This document shows, piece by piece, positions 25,020 through 33,669 of a stretch of 44,204 nucleotides of DNA; within the stretch, counting starts at the first letter, position 1, and every line of letters begins with the position of its first letter. The stretch is taken from contig JAAYJN010000010.1 of NCBI GenBank assembly GCA_012522935.1, forward strand, positions 1-44,204. Direction: 5' to 3'. Source of the DNA: Candidatus Cloacimonadota bacterium. Lineage in GTDB: Bacteria; Cloacimonadota; Cloacimonadia; Cloacimonadales; Cloacimonadaceae. The notes under the pieces were generated by a model. The model worked only from the letters and a program-made list of their open reading frames with translations, searched no databases and had not been told where the DNA came from. Both the position numbers and the translations under genes were made by a program.

Positions 25020-26417
25020 ATGAAAAAATATATCAAATACATCGTCATTGCCATCATCCTCATCGCCGTCATCTTTGGCTATATGAGCTGTCGCAAAAAG
25101 AAAAACCGCCCGGAATGGCGTACAGACACCACGTCATTTGGCAATATCCGCGAAGTGGTTACCGCCACTGGCTCGCTTAATCCCTATGTTTTGGTGGAAG
25201 TGGGTACAGAGGTATCCGGAAAGATAGAAAAACTTTACAAAGACTTTAATGATAATGTGAAAAGGGGAGAGCTTTTGGCAACCCTGGATACGGAACTGCT
25301 GAGAACAGCATTGGAATCCTCACGAGCCGAACTCACCAAAGCACAGACCTCACAGGCAGAGGCAAAGCTGGATCATGACAACCTTGTGGAACTGGTAAAA
25401 CACGGCATGGCAGCGGAATATGAATTGAGGAAAGCGGAATTTCGCATGCAACAAGCCCAGCAAAGCCTTGCCACTGCCAGATTGAACCTGCAGCGCGCCC
25501 AAAAGAACCTGGATAATGCCTATATCAAATCACCCATCGATGGCGTGATCGTGGGACGCAGCGTGGACGAAGGGCAGACCGTGGCTGCCAGCCTGAATGC
25601 ACCCACCCTCTTCAAAATAGCCAACAACCTGGATAAAATGCAAATCACTGCCAACGTGGACGAAGCCGATATCGGCAGGATAAAAGTGGGCTTGCCCGTG
25701 GAATTTAGCGTGGATGCCTATACCACGATGGCTTTTACGGGTGAAGTGCAACAGATTCGCCTCAATCCTGTCACAGAGCAAAACGTGGTGAGCTATAGCG
25801 TGATCATCGATGCAGACAATCCCGGACGCGTGCTTTTGCCCGGAATGACCACCAACGTCACCATCATCGTCAAATCCCGTGAAAACGCGATGCGCATCCC
25901 TGAAACTGCCACCCGCTTTCGTGCTTCCAATGAATTGTGGAGCCTCTTTGGGCTGAAATGGGATGATGAATCGATGCAAAAAGAGCGTGAAAAGGCGATG
26001 GAAGAATTGCAGAAAGAGATTGCAAGCGCACGTGAAGCCCAGAGCGAAAATGCCCCGGACAATGGCGCCGCCAAGGCAGATCAAGGCGAATCTGCACCGC
26101 GCATGGGCAGGGGCGGCGGACAGGGCAGACAAGGCGGTCAGGGCGGCATGCAAGCACCTGGCGGTGGAATGCCCCCAGGCGGCCCCGGCATGATGGGCAT
26201 GGGAGGCCGCGGCACCTCAATGGCATCGGTCTGGATTCTGAAAAATGATAAACCCGAGCTGCGCATGGTGCAGACAGGCATCTCCGATGGAGCCTTTGTG
26301 GAAGTAATTTCCGGCATCAAGGAAGGTGAAACCCTGATCAGCGGCGTGGTGTATAAGAATTCCAAGCAGGCCTCTCAGAGCAGTCCCATGGGCGGCCCTG
26401 GAATGAGAAGGTTCTAA
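25020..26417 (+). CDS. MacA-like periplasmic adaptor (HlyD/RND family)
   Basis: The protein is 465 residues. An N-terminal membrane anchor (about 4-23) is followed by a barrel-sandwich/lipoyl half (VGTEVSGKIEKLYKDFNDNV, 61-80), an alpha-hairpin (about 90-165), the second lipoyl half (YIKSPIDGVIVGRSVDEGQTV, split by a short turn, 168-188), a beta-barrel (about 200-285) and a membrane-proximal domain. It should bridge the TolC-like channel and the MacB-type transporter. Odd feature: a helical charged stretch (about 316-342) and a Gly/Gln/Met/Pro-rich low-complexity segment (361-399) interrupt the membrane-proximal domain, and the C-terminus is also Gly/Met-rich. I chose the ATG at 25020 (AGGAG 11 bases upstream, lysines before the anchor); an ATG at 24999 would overlap the previous gene by seven bases and is possible. 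Confidence 0.9.
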   Translation: MKKYIKYIVIAIILIAVIFGYMSCRKKKNRPEWRTDTTSFGNIREVVTATGSLNPYVLVEVGTEVSGKIEKLYKDFNDNVKRGELLATLDTELLRTALESSRAELTKAQTSQAEAKLDHDNLVELVKHGMAAEYELRKAEFRMQQAQQSLATARLNLQRAQKNLDNAYIKSPIDGVIVGRSVDEGQTVAASLNAPTLFKIANNLDKMQITANVDEADIGRIKVGLPVEFSVDAYTTMAFTGEVQQIRLNPVTEQNVVSYSVIIDADNPGRVLLPGMTTNVTIIVKSRENAMRIPETATRFRASNELWSLFGLKWDDESMQKEREKAMEELQKEIASAREAQSENAPDNGAAKADQGESAPRMGRGGGQGRQGGQGGMQAPGGGMPPGGPGMMGMGGRGTSMASVWILKNDKPELRMVQTGISDGAFVEVISGIKEGETLISGVVYKNSKQASQSSPMGGPGMRRF

Positions 26418-26421
26418 GATT

Positions 26422-27177
26422 ATGACCCAGTGTAGCCTCATCAGCACCCAAGGAATTACCAAGACCTATCAGATGGGCGAGTTTCAGGTGCATGCCCTGC
26501 GGGGAATAGACCTCTGTATCCAGAAAGGGGAATTCATTGCCATCATGGGCGCCAGCGGCAGCGGCAAGACCACGTTTATGAACCTTTTGGGCTGTTTGGA
26601 CAGACCCAGCGAGGGAAGCTATGAACTGGATGGCATTGCCGTGCATAATATGAATTCGAACCAGCTCACACAGGTGCGCAATGAAAAGATTGGCTATGTA
26701 TTCCAGTCCTTTTACCTTTTGCCTCGCACCACAGCATTGGAAAACGTGGAATTGCCCCTGCTTTATACCCGCCAAATGAGCAATAAAGACAGGCTGGAGC
26801 GTGCCCTGGGAGCCTTGGATACCGTGGGGCTTTCGGATAGGACAAAGCACTTTCCCAATCAGCTTTCCGGTGGACAGCAACAGCGGGTGGCGATCGCCCG
26901 TGCCATCGTCAATGATCCCGTATTCTTGTTGGCAGACGAGCCCACGGGCAATCTGGATAGCCGCACCGGAATCGAGGTGATGGCTATCTTTCAAGAGCTG
27001 CATCAGCGCGGCAAAACCATCATCCTCGTCACTCACGAACTTGAAATCAGCCAATATGCAGACCGCATCATCACTTTCCGTGATGGACTGGTGATCTCAG
27101 ACAAACCCAATCCCAACCCCCGCAATGCCAAGGAAGATCTTGTCAAGATGCCTATGTTGGATGAGCTTCAGGAGTAA
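26422..27177 (+). CDS. ABC transporter ATPase, MacB/LolD type
   Basis: This 251-residue cytoplasmic ATPase powers the adjacent permease. It has Walker [10 protein letters not shown] (43-51), Q-loop near VFQSFYLL (93-100), signature LSGGQQQR (148-155), Walker B VFLLADEP (167-174) and the H-loop in VTHELE. The conserved DEPTGNLD and pattern are those of the MacB/LolD/FtsE class that drives mechanotransmission rather than transport across the inner membrane. It starts four bases after the adaptor gene. In E. coli MacB the ATPase is fused to the permease; here they are separate. Confidence 0.95.
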   Translation: MTQCSLISTQGITKTYQMGEFQVHALRGIDLCIQKGEFIAIMGASGSGKTTFMNLLGCLDRPSEGSYELDGIAVHNMNSNQLTQVRNEKIGYVFQSFYLLPRTTALENVELPLLYTRQMSNKDRLERALGALDTVGLSDRTKHFPNQLSGGQQQRVAIARAIVNDPVFLLADEPTGNLDSRTGIEVMAIFQELHQRGKTIILVTHELEISQYADRIITFRDGLVISDKPNPNPRNAKEDLVKMPMLDELQE

Positions 27178-27180
27178 AAT

Positions 27181-28398
27181 ATGTCTCTCTTAGGAATCAT
27201 AAAAATAGCCCTCAAATCCCTTACCCGCAATAAAACGCGCACCTTCCTCACCATGTTGGGAATCATCATCGGCGTGGCGGCTGTGATTGCCATGCTTGCC
27301 ATCGGTCAGGGTGCCAAGAAGATAGTGGAAGACCAGGTGAACAGCATGGGCACAAACGTGATCATGGTATCCTCAAACTTTATGAGCCAACAATCCAACG
27401 TGCGCCAAGCCCAAGGCGGCGGCAACCTGATCAATATAGACGATGTAAACGCTGTCAACAGCGAGATAGATGGGGTGCTTTATACCTCGCCGGTGTATAA
27501 CTCCTGGGGACAGCTGAAGTATGAAAACAAAAACTGGCGCAGCGGCATTACAGGCGTGGGCGTGGATTACTTTCTCATTCGCGGCATCACCGCTGTGGAA
27601 GGGGATTTGTTTTACAATTCCGATGTGGAAAACGGCACCAAGGTGTGTGTGATTGGCAAAACCGTGGCAGACAACCTCTTTGGTGATATCGATCCCGTGG
27701 ATAAGATCATCCGCATCCGCAATATCCCCTTCACCGTGAAAGGCGTGATGAATTCCAAAGGCGAAAACGTGATGGGTATGGACCAGGATGATATCGTGCT
27801 GGCTCCTTATAGCACCGTGGAAACGAGGCTTTTGGGAGGACGCTGGAGATTTATGACCATGATGGTCTCCGCAGAATCCAAAGACCGCATCCAAGTGGTG
27901 CAGCAAGATATCCTCAACCTCCTGCAAAGCCGTCACCGCGGCACCACCAGCGAGGAATTTATGGTGCGCACCCAGACAGACGTGGCAGAAACCGCCAGCA
28001 GCGTATCCGATACGATGACCGTGCTGCTTGCCAGCATCGCCGGAATCTCGCTCCTTGTGGGAGGCATCGGCATCATGAATATCATGCTGGTATCCGTTAC
28101 CGAACGCATCAAAGAAATCGGCATCCGCATGGCTGTGGGAGCACACAAGCGTGACGTACTCATGCAATTCATCATCGAAGCCGTCACCATCAGCATCTTA
28201 GGCGGCATCCTGGGCATCCTGCTGGGCTTGGGAGCCACCTCCCTCGTGGGCAAATATATGCAGTGGAGCGTGACCGTCACCTCCTTCAGTATCTTCCTCT
28301 CCGTGGGATTCTCCTGTGCCATCGGCATCTTCTTTGGCTGGTATCCTGCCCGCAAGGCTGCCAATCTGGACCTCATCGATGCCCTCAGATACGAGTAA
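27181..28398 (+). CDS. MacB/FtsX-type ABC transporter permease
   Basis: This 405-residue inner-membrane protein has four predicted helices at about 21-42, 279-304, 329-353 and 366-388, with a large periplasmic domain (about 45-275) between the first two. The N-terminal L-T-R-N-K-T-R-T-F-L-T-M-L-G-I-I-I-G-V motif and the cytosolic E-R-I-K-E-I-G-I-R-M-A-V-G-A loop after helix 2 are diagnostic of MacB_PCD/FtsX permeases. With the ATPase, adaptor and TolC-like protein it forms a predicted tripartite exporter for a periplasmic substrate (peptide, lipid or macrolide-like compound). AGGAG overlaps the ATPase stop, six bases before the ATG, so translation is coupled. Confidence 0.95.
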   Translation: MSLLGIIKIALKSLTRNKTRTFLTMLGIIIGVAAVIAMLAIGQGAKKIVEDQVNSMGTNVIMVSSNFMSQQSNVRQAQGGGNLINIDDVNAVNSEIDGVLYTSPVYNSWGQLKYENKNWRSGITGVGVDYFLIRGITAVEGDLFYNSDVENGTKVCVIGKTVADNLFGDIDPVDKIIRIRNIPFTVKGVMNSKGENVMGMDQDDIVLAPYSTVETRLLGGRWRFMTMMVSAESKDRIQVVQQDILNLLQSRHRGTTSEEFMVRTQTDVAETASSVSDTMTVLLASIAGISLLVGGIGIMNIMLVSVTERIKEIGIRMAVGAHKRDVLMQFIIEAVTISILGGILGILLGLGATSLVGKYMQWSVTVTSFSIFLSVGFSCAIGIFFGWYPARKAANLDLIDALRYE

Positions 28399-28430
28399 TT
28401 ATCTATAAGAGATTGATACAAAGAGGACCT

Positions 28431-30533
28431 ATGAAGCGCTGGCAGCTCGCTCTTGCCCTTGTCTTGGCTTGCAGCTTTTTGGGTGCCGCAGCCCGCAAAC
28501 CTGCCGCTCCCATCGCAGCCCGCCGCCAGCACAGCCAAACCGTCCATGGCGTTACTCTGGAAGACCCCTGGGCATGGCTGGCTGATAGGGAAGACCCCCA
28601 GTTGGCAAAGGTATTGAAGGCAGAGGTTAAATACGCCACTGCCTGCCTCAAGGATAGCAAAGCACTTGCCCAAGAGCTGTTTAAAGAATACAAAGCGCGC
28701 ATCCCCGCCCTGGAAGAATCCCCCCATGCCCTCTCCAACGGCTATTACTATTACAATCGCCAAAGCATGCGCCAAGAGCATAGCGTCTATTATCGCCGTC
28801 AAAACGTGGCCAATGCCCCTGAAGAGCTGCTGATGGACGTGAATAAGCTTGCCAAGGGGAAGAGATACTTTGATCTGGATATCTTCAGCATCAGCCCTGA
28901 TAATCAGCTTTTGGCATACAGCACGGATGAGAGCGGTGCGGAGGTTTATCGCCTCTGGATAAAGGACTTGAAGACGGGCAAGACCAGAGACCTGAAGCTG
29001 GATTATATCTCAGACTTTGTGTGGCAAGCCGATAGCCGCCATGCCCTTGTCATCCTGGATAACGAAATCATGCGCAGCAACCGCTGTTACCGCCTGGATA
29101 CCAGCACTGGCGAGCTGCAGCTGCTTTATACGGAGGAAGACCCCGCCTTCAACTTAGGCCTGTATAAATGGGGAGATAGAGAACGCATATTCCTGAGCGC
29201 CGGCAGCAAGAACGATAGCGAGGTGTGGCAAATAGCCTGGGACGACCTCTCCGGCAGCTTCCGCCCCATCGCCGGCAGACAGCCCAACCTGAAATACAGC
29301 GCCACCATCCACAATGGGGATATGTATTTTTATACCAATAGATGGAATCCGGATTACAGCATCGGCTGGTGCCCGCTGGATACCTGTGGTTATGAAGGCT
29401 GGCAGGAGCTGATTCCCAGTCCCCAAAGCTATTCCCTGCAGGATTTTACCCTCTTTACAGATCATATCGTGGTTAATTATATGTATGCCGGACACAATCA
29501 ATTGGCAATCTATGACCGCCATGATGCCCGGCTGCTCCACGAGATTATCCCCGCTGAACCCTCCGATCTGGGGTTGTGGAACAACCCCGATCCCAGCGCA
29601 CCTACCTTCAATTACTACCTGGAAAGCTGGCTGCGCCCCTACCAGATCTTCTCCCACAGCTTTGCCACCCATGCAGACAGCCTCTATTATAGCGCAGTTT
29701 CCCCCACGGGCTACGATCCGGAAAACTACGTCAGCACATCCATATCCTATCCGGCACCCGATGGCACCCTCATCCCCCTCACCCTCATCCACAAAAAGGA
29801 CCTGCCTCCAGCACCCAATCCTCTGTGGCTCAATGGCTACGGCGCCTATGGTGATGTGGAAAGCCCCTGGTTTTCCCGCTCCCGTCAATCCATCCTGGAT
29901 AGAGGCGTAATCTGGGCAATGGCACATGTGCGCGGTGGAGGCGAGATGGGACAGGCGTGGCACGACGGGGGGCGCATGCTGAACAAGAAAAACAGCTTTA
30001 TGGATTTCACCGCTGCCGTGGAATACCTCATCTCCCAAGGGATCACCGCCCCGGATAGGATCCTCATCGAAGGCGGCAGCGCCGGAGGATTGTTGATGGG
30101 CGCCGTCACCAACCTCATTCCCACCCGCGTCAAGGCCGTGATTGCCGATGTTCCCTTCGTGGATGTGATCAATACGGTGTTGGATGAGGAGCTGCCCCTC
30201 ACCGTGGGCGAATATAAAGAATGGGGAAACCCCGCCAACCCCGATGAATTTCACTATATGCTCAGCTACAGCCCCTATGACAACGTGCGCCCCGCCGTAT
30301 ATCCCCAAATGCTGATTTCCAGCGGCTGGATGGATTATCGCGTGGGCTATTGGGAAGGGCTCAAATGGGCGCAAAAGCTGAGGGCAAACAACCTGGGTAA
30401 TTCCCAAATAATCTATCTGTTACAAAAGGATGAGGGTCACACAGGCAGTGCCCAGCGCCTGCAAGTATTTCGCAACTTGGCCCAAAGCGTGGCGTGGGGA
30501 CTATATTGGATCATTCCAGGGAGGGATAAATGA
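28431..30533 (+). CDS. Prolyl oligopeptidase-family serine peptidase (S9, oligopeptidase B-like)
   Basis: The protein is 700 residues. A signal-like N-terminus (KRWQLALALVLACSFLGAAA) suggests export, possibly with Cys14 lipidated though the lipobox is poor. VHGVTLEDPWAWL (38-50) is the typical S9 start, a seven-bladed propeller spans about 100-420, and the alpha/beta-hydrolase domain has the catalytic triad S550 (G-G-S-A-G-G), D635 (M-D-Y-R-V) and H670 (D-E-G-H-T-G). R501-G-G-G-E is the usual oxyanion-side motif. It should cleave short peptides after proline or basic residues. The start at 28431 has GAGG four bases upstream; the frame is open further upstream inside the permease gene, but that extension is not used. 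It lies 32 bases after the permease gene and overlaps dacB by 4 bp. Confidence 0.93.
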   Translation: MKRWQLALALVLACSFLGAAARKPAAPIAARRQHSQTVHGVTLEDPWAWLADREDPQLAKVLKAEVKYATACLKDSKALAQELFKEYKARIPALEESPHALSNGYYYYNRQSMRQEHSVYYRRQNVANAPEELLMDVNKLAKGKRYFDLDIFSISPDNQLLAYSTDESGAEVYRLWIKDLKTGKTRDLKLDYISDFVWQADSRHALVILDNEIMRSNRCYRLDTSTGELQLLYTEEDPAFNLGLYKWGDRERIFLSAGSKNDSEVWQIAWDDLSGSFRPIAGRQPNLKYSATIHNGDMYFYTNRWNPDYSIGWCPLDTCGYEGWQELIPSPQSYSLQDFTLFTDHIVVNYMYAGHNQLAIYDRHDARLLHEIIPAEPSDLGLWNNPDPSAPTFNYYLESWLRPYQIFSHSFATHADSLYYSAVSPTGYDPENYVSTSISYPAPDGTLIPLTLIHKKDLPPAPNPLWLNGYGAYGDVESPWFSRSRQSILDRGVIWAMAHVRGGGEMGQAWHDGGRMLNKKNSFMDFTAAVEYLISQGITAPDRILIEGGSAGGLLMGAVTNLIPTRVKAVIADVPFVDVINTVLDEELPLTVGEYKEWGNPANPDEFHYMLSYSPYDNVRPAVYPQMLISSGWMDYRVGYWEGLKWAQKLRANNLGNSQIIYLLQKDEGHTGSAQRLQVFRNLAQSVAWGLYWIIPGRDK

Positions 30534-31960
30534 TAAAACCAAGGCTTAACCACAGTTGGCTTGCCCTGCTCTTGCTCTTGATAATGGGGCAATTGAGCGC
30601 AAACGACGCTTTGCACACCGCCTTACAGCAACACCTAACATCAAGTCAGGTGGCGGGCTCCACCCTGTCTTTTGCCCTCTGGGAGCCCACTTCCCCGGAA
30701 CCGGTATATGCATATCATGATAGTCTTTACGTGATCCCCGCCTCTGTACACAAGATATTTACCGCCGCCACAGCCTTGCACCACCTGGGACAAGATTATC
30801 AGTGGCATACCACGCTGGCTTATCAGGGAAAGCTGGTAAGAGGCAGGCTGGAGGGGGATTTGCTGGTTATCGGCGGAGGGGACCCCACCTGGAATGAAGA
30901 CTACTGGGAAAACGGTGCCAAACAGTTGTTTCAAAACTGGGCAGATTCCCTGTTGACGAGGGGAATCACCCACATCGAGGGCAACCTGATAGCCAATGTA
31001 TCCCACTTTCCCACGCGGGAGTATAATCCACATTGGGACAAAGATGACCGCCCTTATTACTACGCACCAGCCGTCAGCAGCCTCCCCTTCAATGCCAATC
31101 GCATCATCCACCAATTTGAGGCTGGCGACAAGGCTGGAGACCCGGTAAAGATCAGCGTTATAGACGATTATGAATACTTTACCGTGGAGAATAGCCTTAC
31201 AACCGGCAAACCCAACAGCCGCCTCAATACCTGGGCTGTTCCCCTGGCGGATTCGCTGTCCTACACCCTGATGGGCACGGTTCCTGCCAATACCAAGGCA
31301 GTGGAAAAGCTCGCCCTGCGCCGACCCGAATACTTTGTTATCAAGGAATTCAGGGAAGTATTGGAGCAAAATGGCATCAGCGTGGCAGGGCAAATCCTCG
31401 TCCAAGGGAATGCAGTGGATTATGACCAATTGGAGCTGCTCTTTGTGCAGGATTCCCCCCATCTGAATAGCGTGGTGAGCCAGATGGTGAAGACCAGCTC
31501 AAACTTTCTGGCAGAAAGCATTTTGCACAGCCTGGCTGCCGATTATGATGAAGCCTTGAGGCAAGTGGGCAACACGCTGCAAGAGCTGGGTGTGGGCATG
31601 CAAAACTTCCGCTTTCAAGATGGCTGTGGGCTGAGCCGAGACACCAGACTGAGCACCCGCGAAATCGGCGCCTTGCTCTATCATGCACGGATTCAGCCTT
31701 GGTTTGACGCCTTTTTCTCTGCCTTGCCCATCTCCGGCGTGGATGGCACACTATCCAATCGTATGCAAGATAACAAGGTAAAGGGAAGGGTGTTTGCTAA
31801 AACAGGCGGCATGACAGGTATCAGCACCATGGCGGGATATATCCAGCACTCCGATGAACGCCTCCTGGCATTTGCCATCCTCAATTCCGGCTTCAAGAAT
31901 TCCGCCCATATCCGCCAGTGGCAGGATGAACTGTTGGGCATTTTGTGTGAGATGTATTAG
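30530..31960 (+). CDS. dacB: D-alanyl-D-alanine carboxypeptidase/endopeptidase, PBP4 type (S13)
   Basis: This 476-residue periplasmic enzyme trims or cuts peptidoglycan cross-links. It has a signal peptide (about 1-24) and the three penicillin-binding motifs: S72-V-H-K75, S323-S-N325 and K424-T-G426. The long insertion between the first two motifs (about 100-300) is typical of class C PBP4. The start ATG overlaps the stop of the preceding peptidase gene (ATGA), with GGAGG upstream. Being the last gene of the exporter/peptidase cluster, it may act on the same cell-wall or peptide material, although simple operon sharing is equally possible. Confidence 0.95.
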   Translation: MIKPRLNHSWLALLLLLIMGQLSANDALHTALQQHLTSSQVAGSTLSFALWEPTSPEPVYAYHDSLYVIPASVHKIFTAATALHHLGQDYQWHTTLAYQGKLVRGRLEGDLLVIGGGDPTWNEDYWENGAKQLFQNWADSLLTRGITHIEGNLIANVSHFPTREYNPHWDKDDRPYYYAPAVSSLPFNANRIIHQFEAGDKAGDPVKISVIDDYEYFTVENSLTTGKPNSRLNTWAVPLADSLSYTLMGTVPANTKAVEKLALRRPEYFVIKEFREVLEQNGISVAGQILVQGNAVDYDQLELLFVQDSPHLNSVVSQMVKTSSNFLAESILHSLAADYDEALRQVGNTLQELGVGMQNFRFQDGCGLSRDTRLSTREIGALLYHARIQPWFDAFFSALPISGVDGTLSNRMQDNKVKGRVFAKTGGMTGISTMAGYIQHSDERLLAFAILNSGFKNSAHIRQWQDELLGILCEMY

Positions 31961-32246
31961 ATAGGCGCACGCTGCGCGTGCCTTAGGGTTCAGGGAACAG
32001 GGGCCAGAAGACAGCGCTTCGCCAATGCAAAGTCTATTTTCAATTAGTAAAATCCTTGTAATTAGGGGTTACAAAAGCGTCAGCGGCTTCACAACAGTGC
32101 GAAGCACGCTCAACTTGAGCAAAGCGAATCTCAACCGTGAACGAAGTGAGCACTCAACTGGTGCTCTTAGCGCCTCTCAACGCTTGCACAGCGAGCCCCC
32201 CTGTCCACTGTTCCCTTGCTTGCGCAACGCGCCCAACATTTTACTC
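31961..32246. repeat. Intergenic hairpin cluster
   Basis: No gene. It contains gcacgc-tgc-gcgtgc (31967-31981) immediately after the dacB stop, and gtgc-gaa-gcac (32097-32107). Several imperfect relatives follow, such as gtgaacgaagtgagcac and gcttgcacagcgagc. Bases 32024-32058 resemble 7917-7952. The first hairpin could help end dacB transcription but has no T-run. Confidence 0.6.
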
Positions 32247-32275
32247 TTGACACAATTATGCACTCATATTTATGT
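32247..32275 (+). promoter_or_regulatory. Candidate promoter of the FadL-like gene
   Basis: TTGACA (32247-32252) is followed after 16-17 bases by TTTATG/TTATGT (32269-32275). The -35 is perfect, the -10 weak. The leader would be about 45 bases to the ATG at 32326. Confidence 0.45.
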
Positions 32276-32325
32276 AGCTTTAGGGTTCACATTATGAATC
32301 CAATTCAAACATAAGGAGAATGCAC

Positions 32326-33594
32326 ATGCAGAAAATTACCTTGCTTGTGCTGCTGATTGCCATCAGCACATTCAGCATCCCTCTTTTTGCCGGAGGCTTT
32401 GCGCTTTCCGGTGTAGGTTCGCGTTCCACAGCCATGGGAGGTGCCTTCCGCGGGCTCTCCGATGACGCCACCGCCATGTATTGGAATCCAGCCGGCCTGG
32501 CTTTCCAGGATGGAATGTCTATATCTTTGGGCGGCACCTTTATCATGCCCTCAGCAAAATGGGAAAACCCCGGAGTCCCCACTCTGCGCCCGGGAGAAAC
32601 CGAATCCGAGAAGAATCTCAAAGCCATTCCCAGTGTTTTCCTCACTATGGCCAAACATCCCAAACTCAAGTATGGTCTTGGTATGTATGTCCCTTACGGT
32701 TTGGGCAGCAGCTGGGATCTTTATGAGACCAATCCCGGGCTCATCGGTGCAGCAGATTTCCCCAAGAATGAGACCTCCAGCAGCATCACCATTTTTGACC
32801 TCCATCCCACTATTGCCTACCAGATTTCACCCAAGGCTTCCGCAGGATTGGGCGTGAGCCTGATGTATGGAACCATTGATATGGCAAAGTTTGGGGAAAG
32901 TTCATACACTCCCCTCTACCTGCTGACAACCACCGATATATCCGGCAAAGGAATGGGCATTGGCGCCAATTTTGGTTTCCTCTACAAGCCCCAGGATAAC
33001 CTCAGCCTTGGCTTTAGCGGCAAAATCCCCTCCAGCATCAAGATGGAAGGCGATACCAAAATCACGAACTATGGCGTTCAGCAAGCAGCCTTGGGCAATA
33101 CCATTGATACTGAAACCACCCTCAAGCTTCCCGCCGAAGCAGGCATTGGCGCATCCTTCAAATGCATGCCAAACCTGATCCTGAACCTGGATTATGCCTA
33201 TACGATGTGGAGCAGCCTGGACAAAGTGGTTTTGAAGCTCAAAACTTCCGCTGGCACAGTGGAAAACGACATGGTTTTTGATTGGGAAGACACCTCCCGC
33301 ATCAGCCTTGGTGCCGAGTATGCCCTGGGTGCCGATAAGATCCGCTTGGGCGGATATTGGGAGCAAAGCCCCGTTCCGGAATCAACCCAAACCCCTGCCC
33401 TGTCTGATATTGGCGATAAAATCAGTGCCAACCTTGGCTGGGGACGCAAGTTTGGCAGCATGGGCCTGGATTTGAACTTCCAATATGTCAGTTTTACCCA
33501 AAGGGAAGTGACAACCCCCACTTTGGACAACCTTCCCGGCGTTTACAACGCCCAATCCCTCTCTGGCAATATCGGTCTCAGCTGGGATTTCTAA
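32326..33594 (+). CDS. FadL/OMPP1/TodX-family outer-membrane transport protein
   Basis: This 422-residue outer-membrane barrel takes up hydrophobic compounds in known family members (fatty acids in FadL, aromatics in TodX). After a signal peptide ending near FAG (about 22) comes the family N-terminal signature G-F-A-L-S-G-V-G-S-R-S-T-A-M-G-G-A and D-D-A-T-A-M-Y-W-N-P-A-G-L-A, the hatch region. The remainder is alternating amphipathic strands and the protein ends in F (IGLSWDF), as barrel proteins do. The ATG at 32326 is preferred because AAGGAG lies seven bases upstream; the ATG at 32320 would be only one base from it. It may work with the acyl-CoA synthetase at 14619-16307, which is inference. 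Confidence 0.92.
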   Translation: MQKITLLVLLIAISTFSIPLFAGGFALSGVGSRSTAMGGAFRGLSDDATAMYWNPAGLAFQDGMSISLGGTFIMPSAKWENPGVPTLRPGETESEKNLKAIPSVFLTMAKHPKLKYGLGMYVPYGLGSSWDLYETNPGLIGAADFPKNETSSSITIFDLHPTIAYQISPKASAGLGVSLMYGTIDMAKFGESSYTPLYLLTTTDISGKGMGIGANFGFLYKPQDNLSLGFSGKIPSSIKMEGDTKITNYGVQQAALGNTIDTETTLKLPAEAGIGASFKCMPNLILNLDYAYTMWSSLDKVVLKLKTSAGTVENDMVFDWEDTSRISLGAEYALGADKIRLGGYWEQSPVPESTQTPALSDIGDKISANLGWGRKFGSMGLDLNFQYVSFTQREVTTPTLDNLPGVYNAQSLSGNIGLSWDF

Positions 33595-33615
33595 ACCCCA
33601 AAGACTAATTCAAGA

Positions 33616-33645
33616 AAGGCGGCTTCATAGACTTGATGCCGCCTT
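33616..33645. terminator. Hairpin between convergent genes, probable terminator
   Basis: aaggcggc (33616-33623) pairs perfectly with gccgcctt (33638-33645) around a 14-nt loop, midway between the FadL-like gene and the oppositely oriented M28 peptidase gene. Flanks are only mildly T-rich on each strand, so a bidirectional but weak terminator is the best reading. Confidence 0.5.
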
Positions 33646-33669
33646 GTTCTATGTAAAAATCTCTATGTA

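Noticed and set aside
23761-25020. ATG at 24999 as the adaptor start
   Set aside because: Possible but less likely: it lacks a clear ribosome-binding site, whereas the ATG at 25020 has AGGAG upstream and a normal Lys-then-hydrophobic N-terminus.
28263-28430. Upstream extension of the S9 peptidase gene
   Set aside because: It would overlap the permease gene by 136 bases and hide a good signal peptide; the ATG at 28431 has its own GAGG.
29154-30407. 417-codon open frame antisense to the S9 peptidase gene
   Set aside because: The sense gene carries the catalytic triad and signal peptide; the antisense frame has the composition of a shadow frame.
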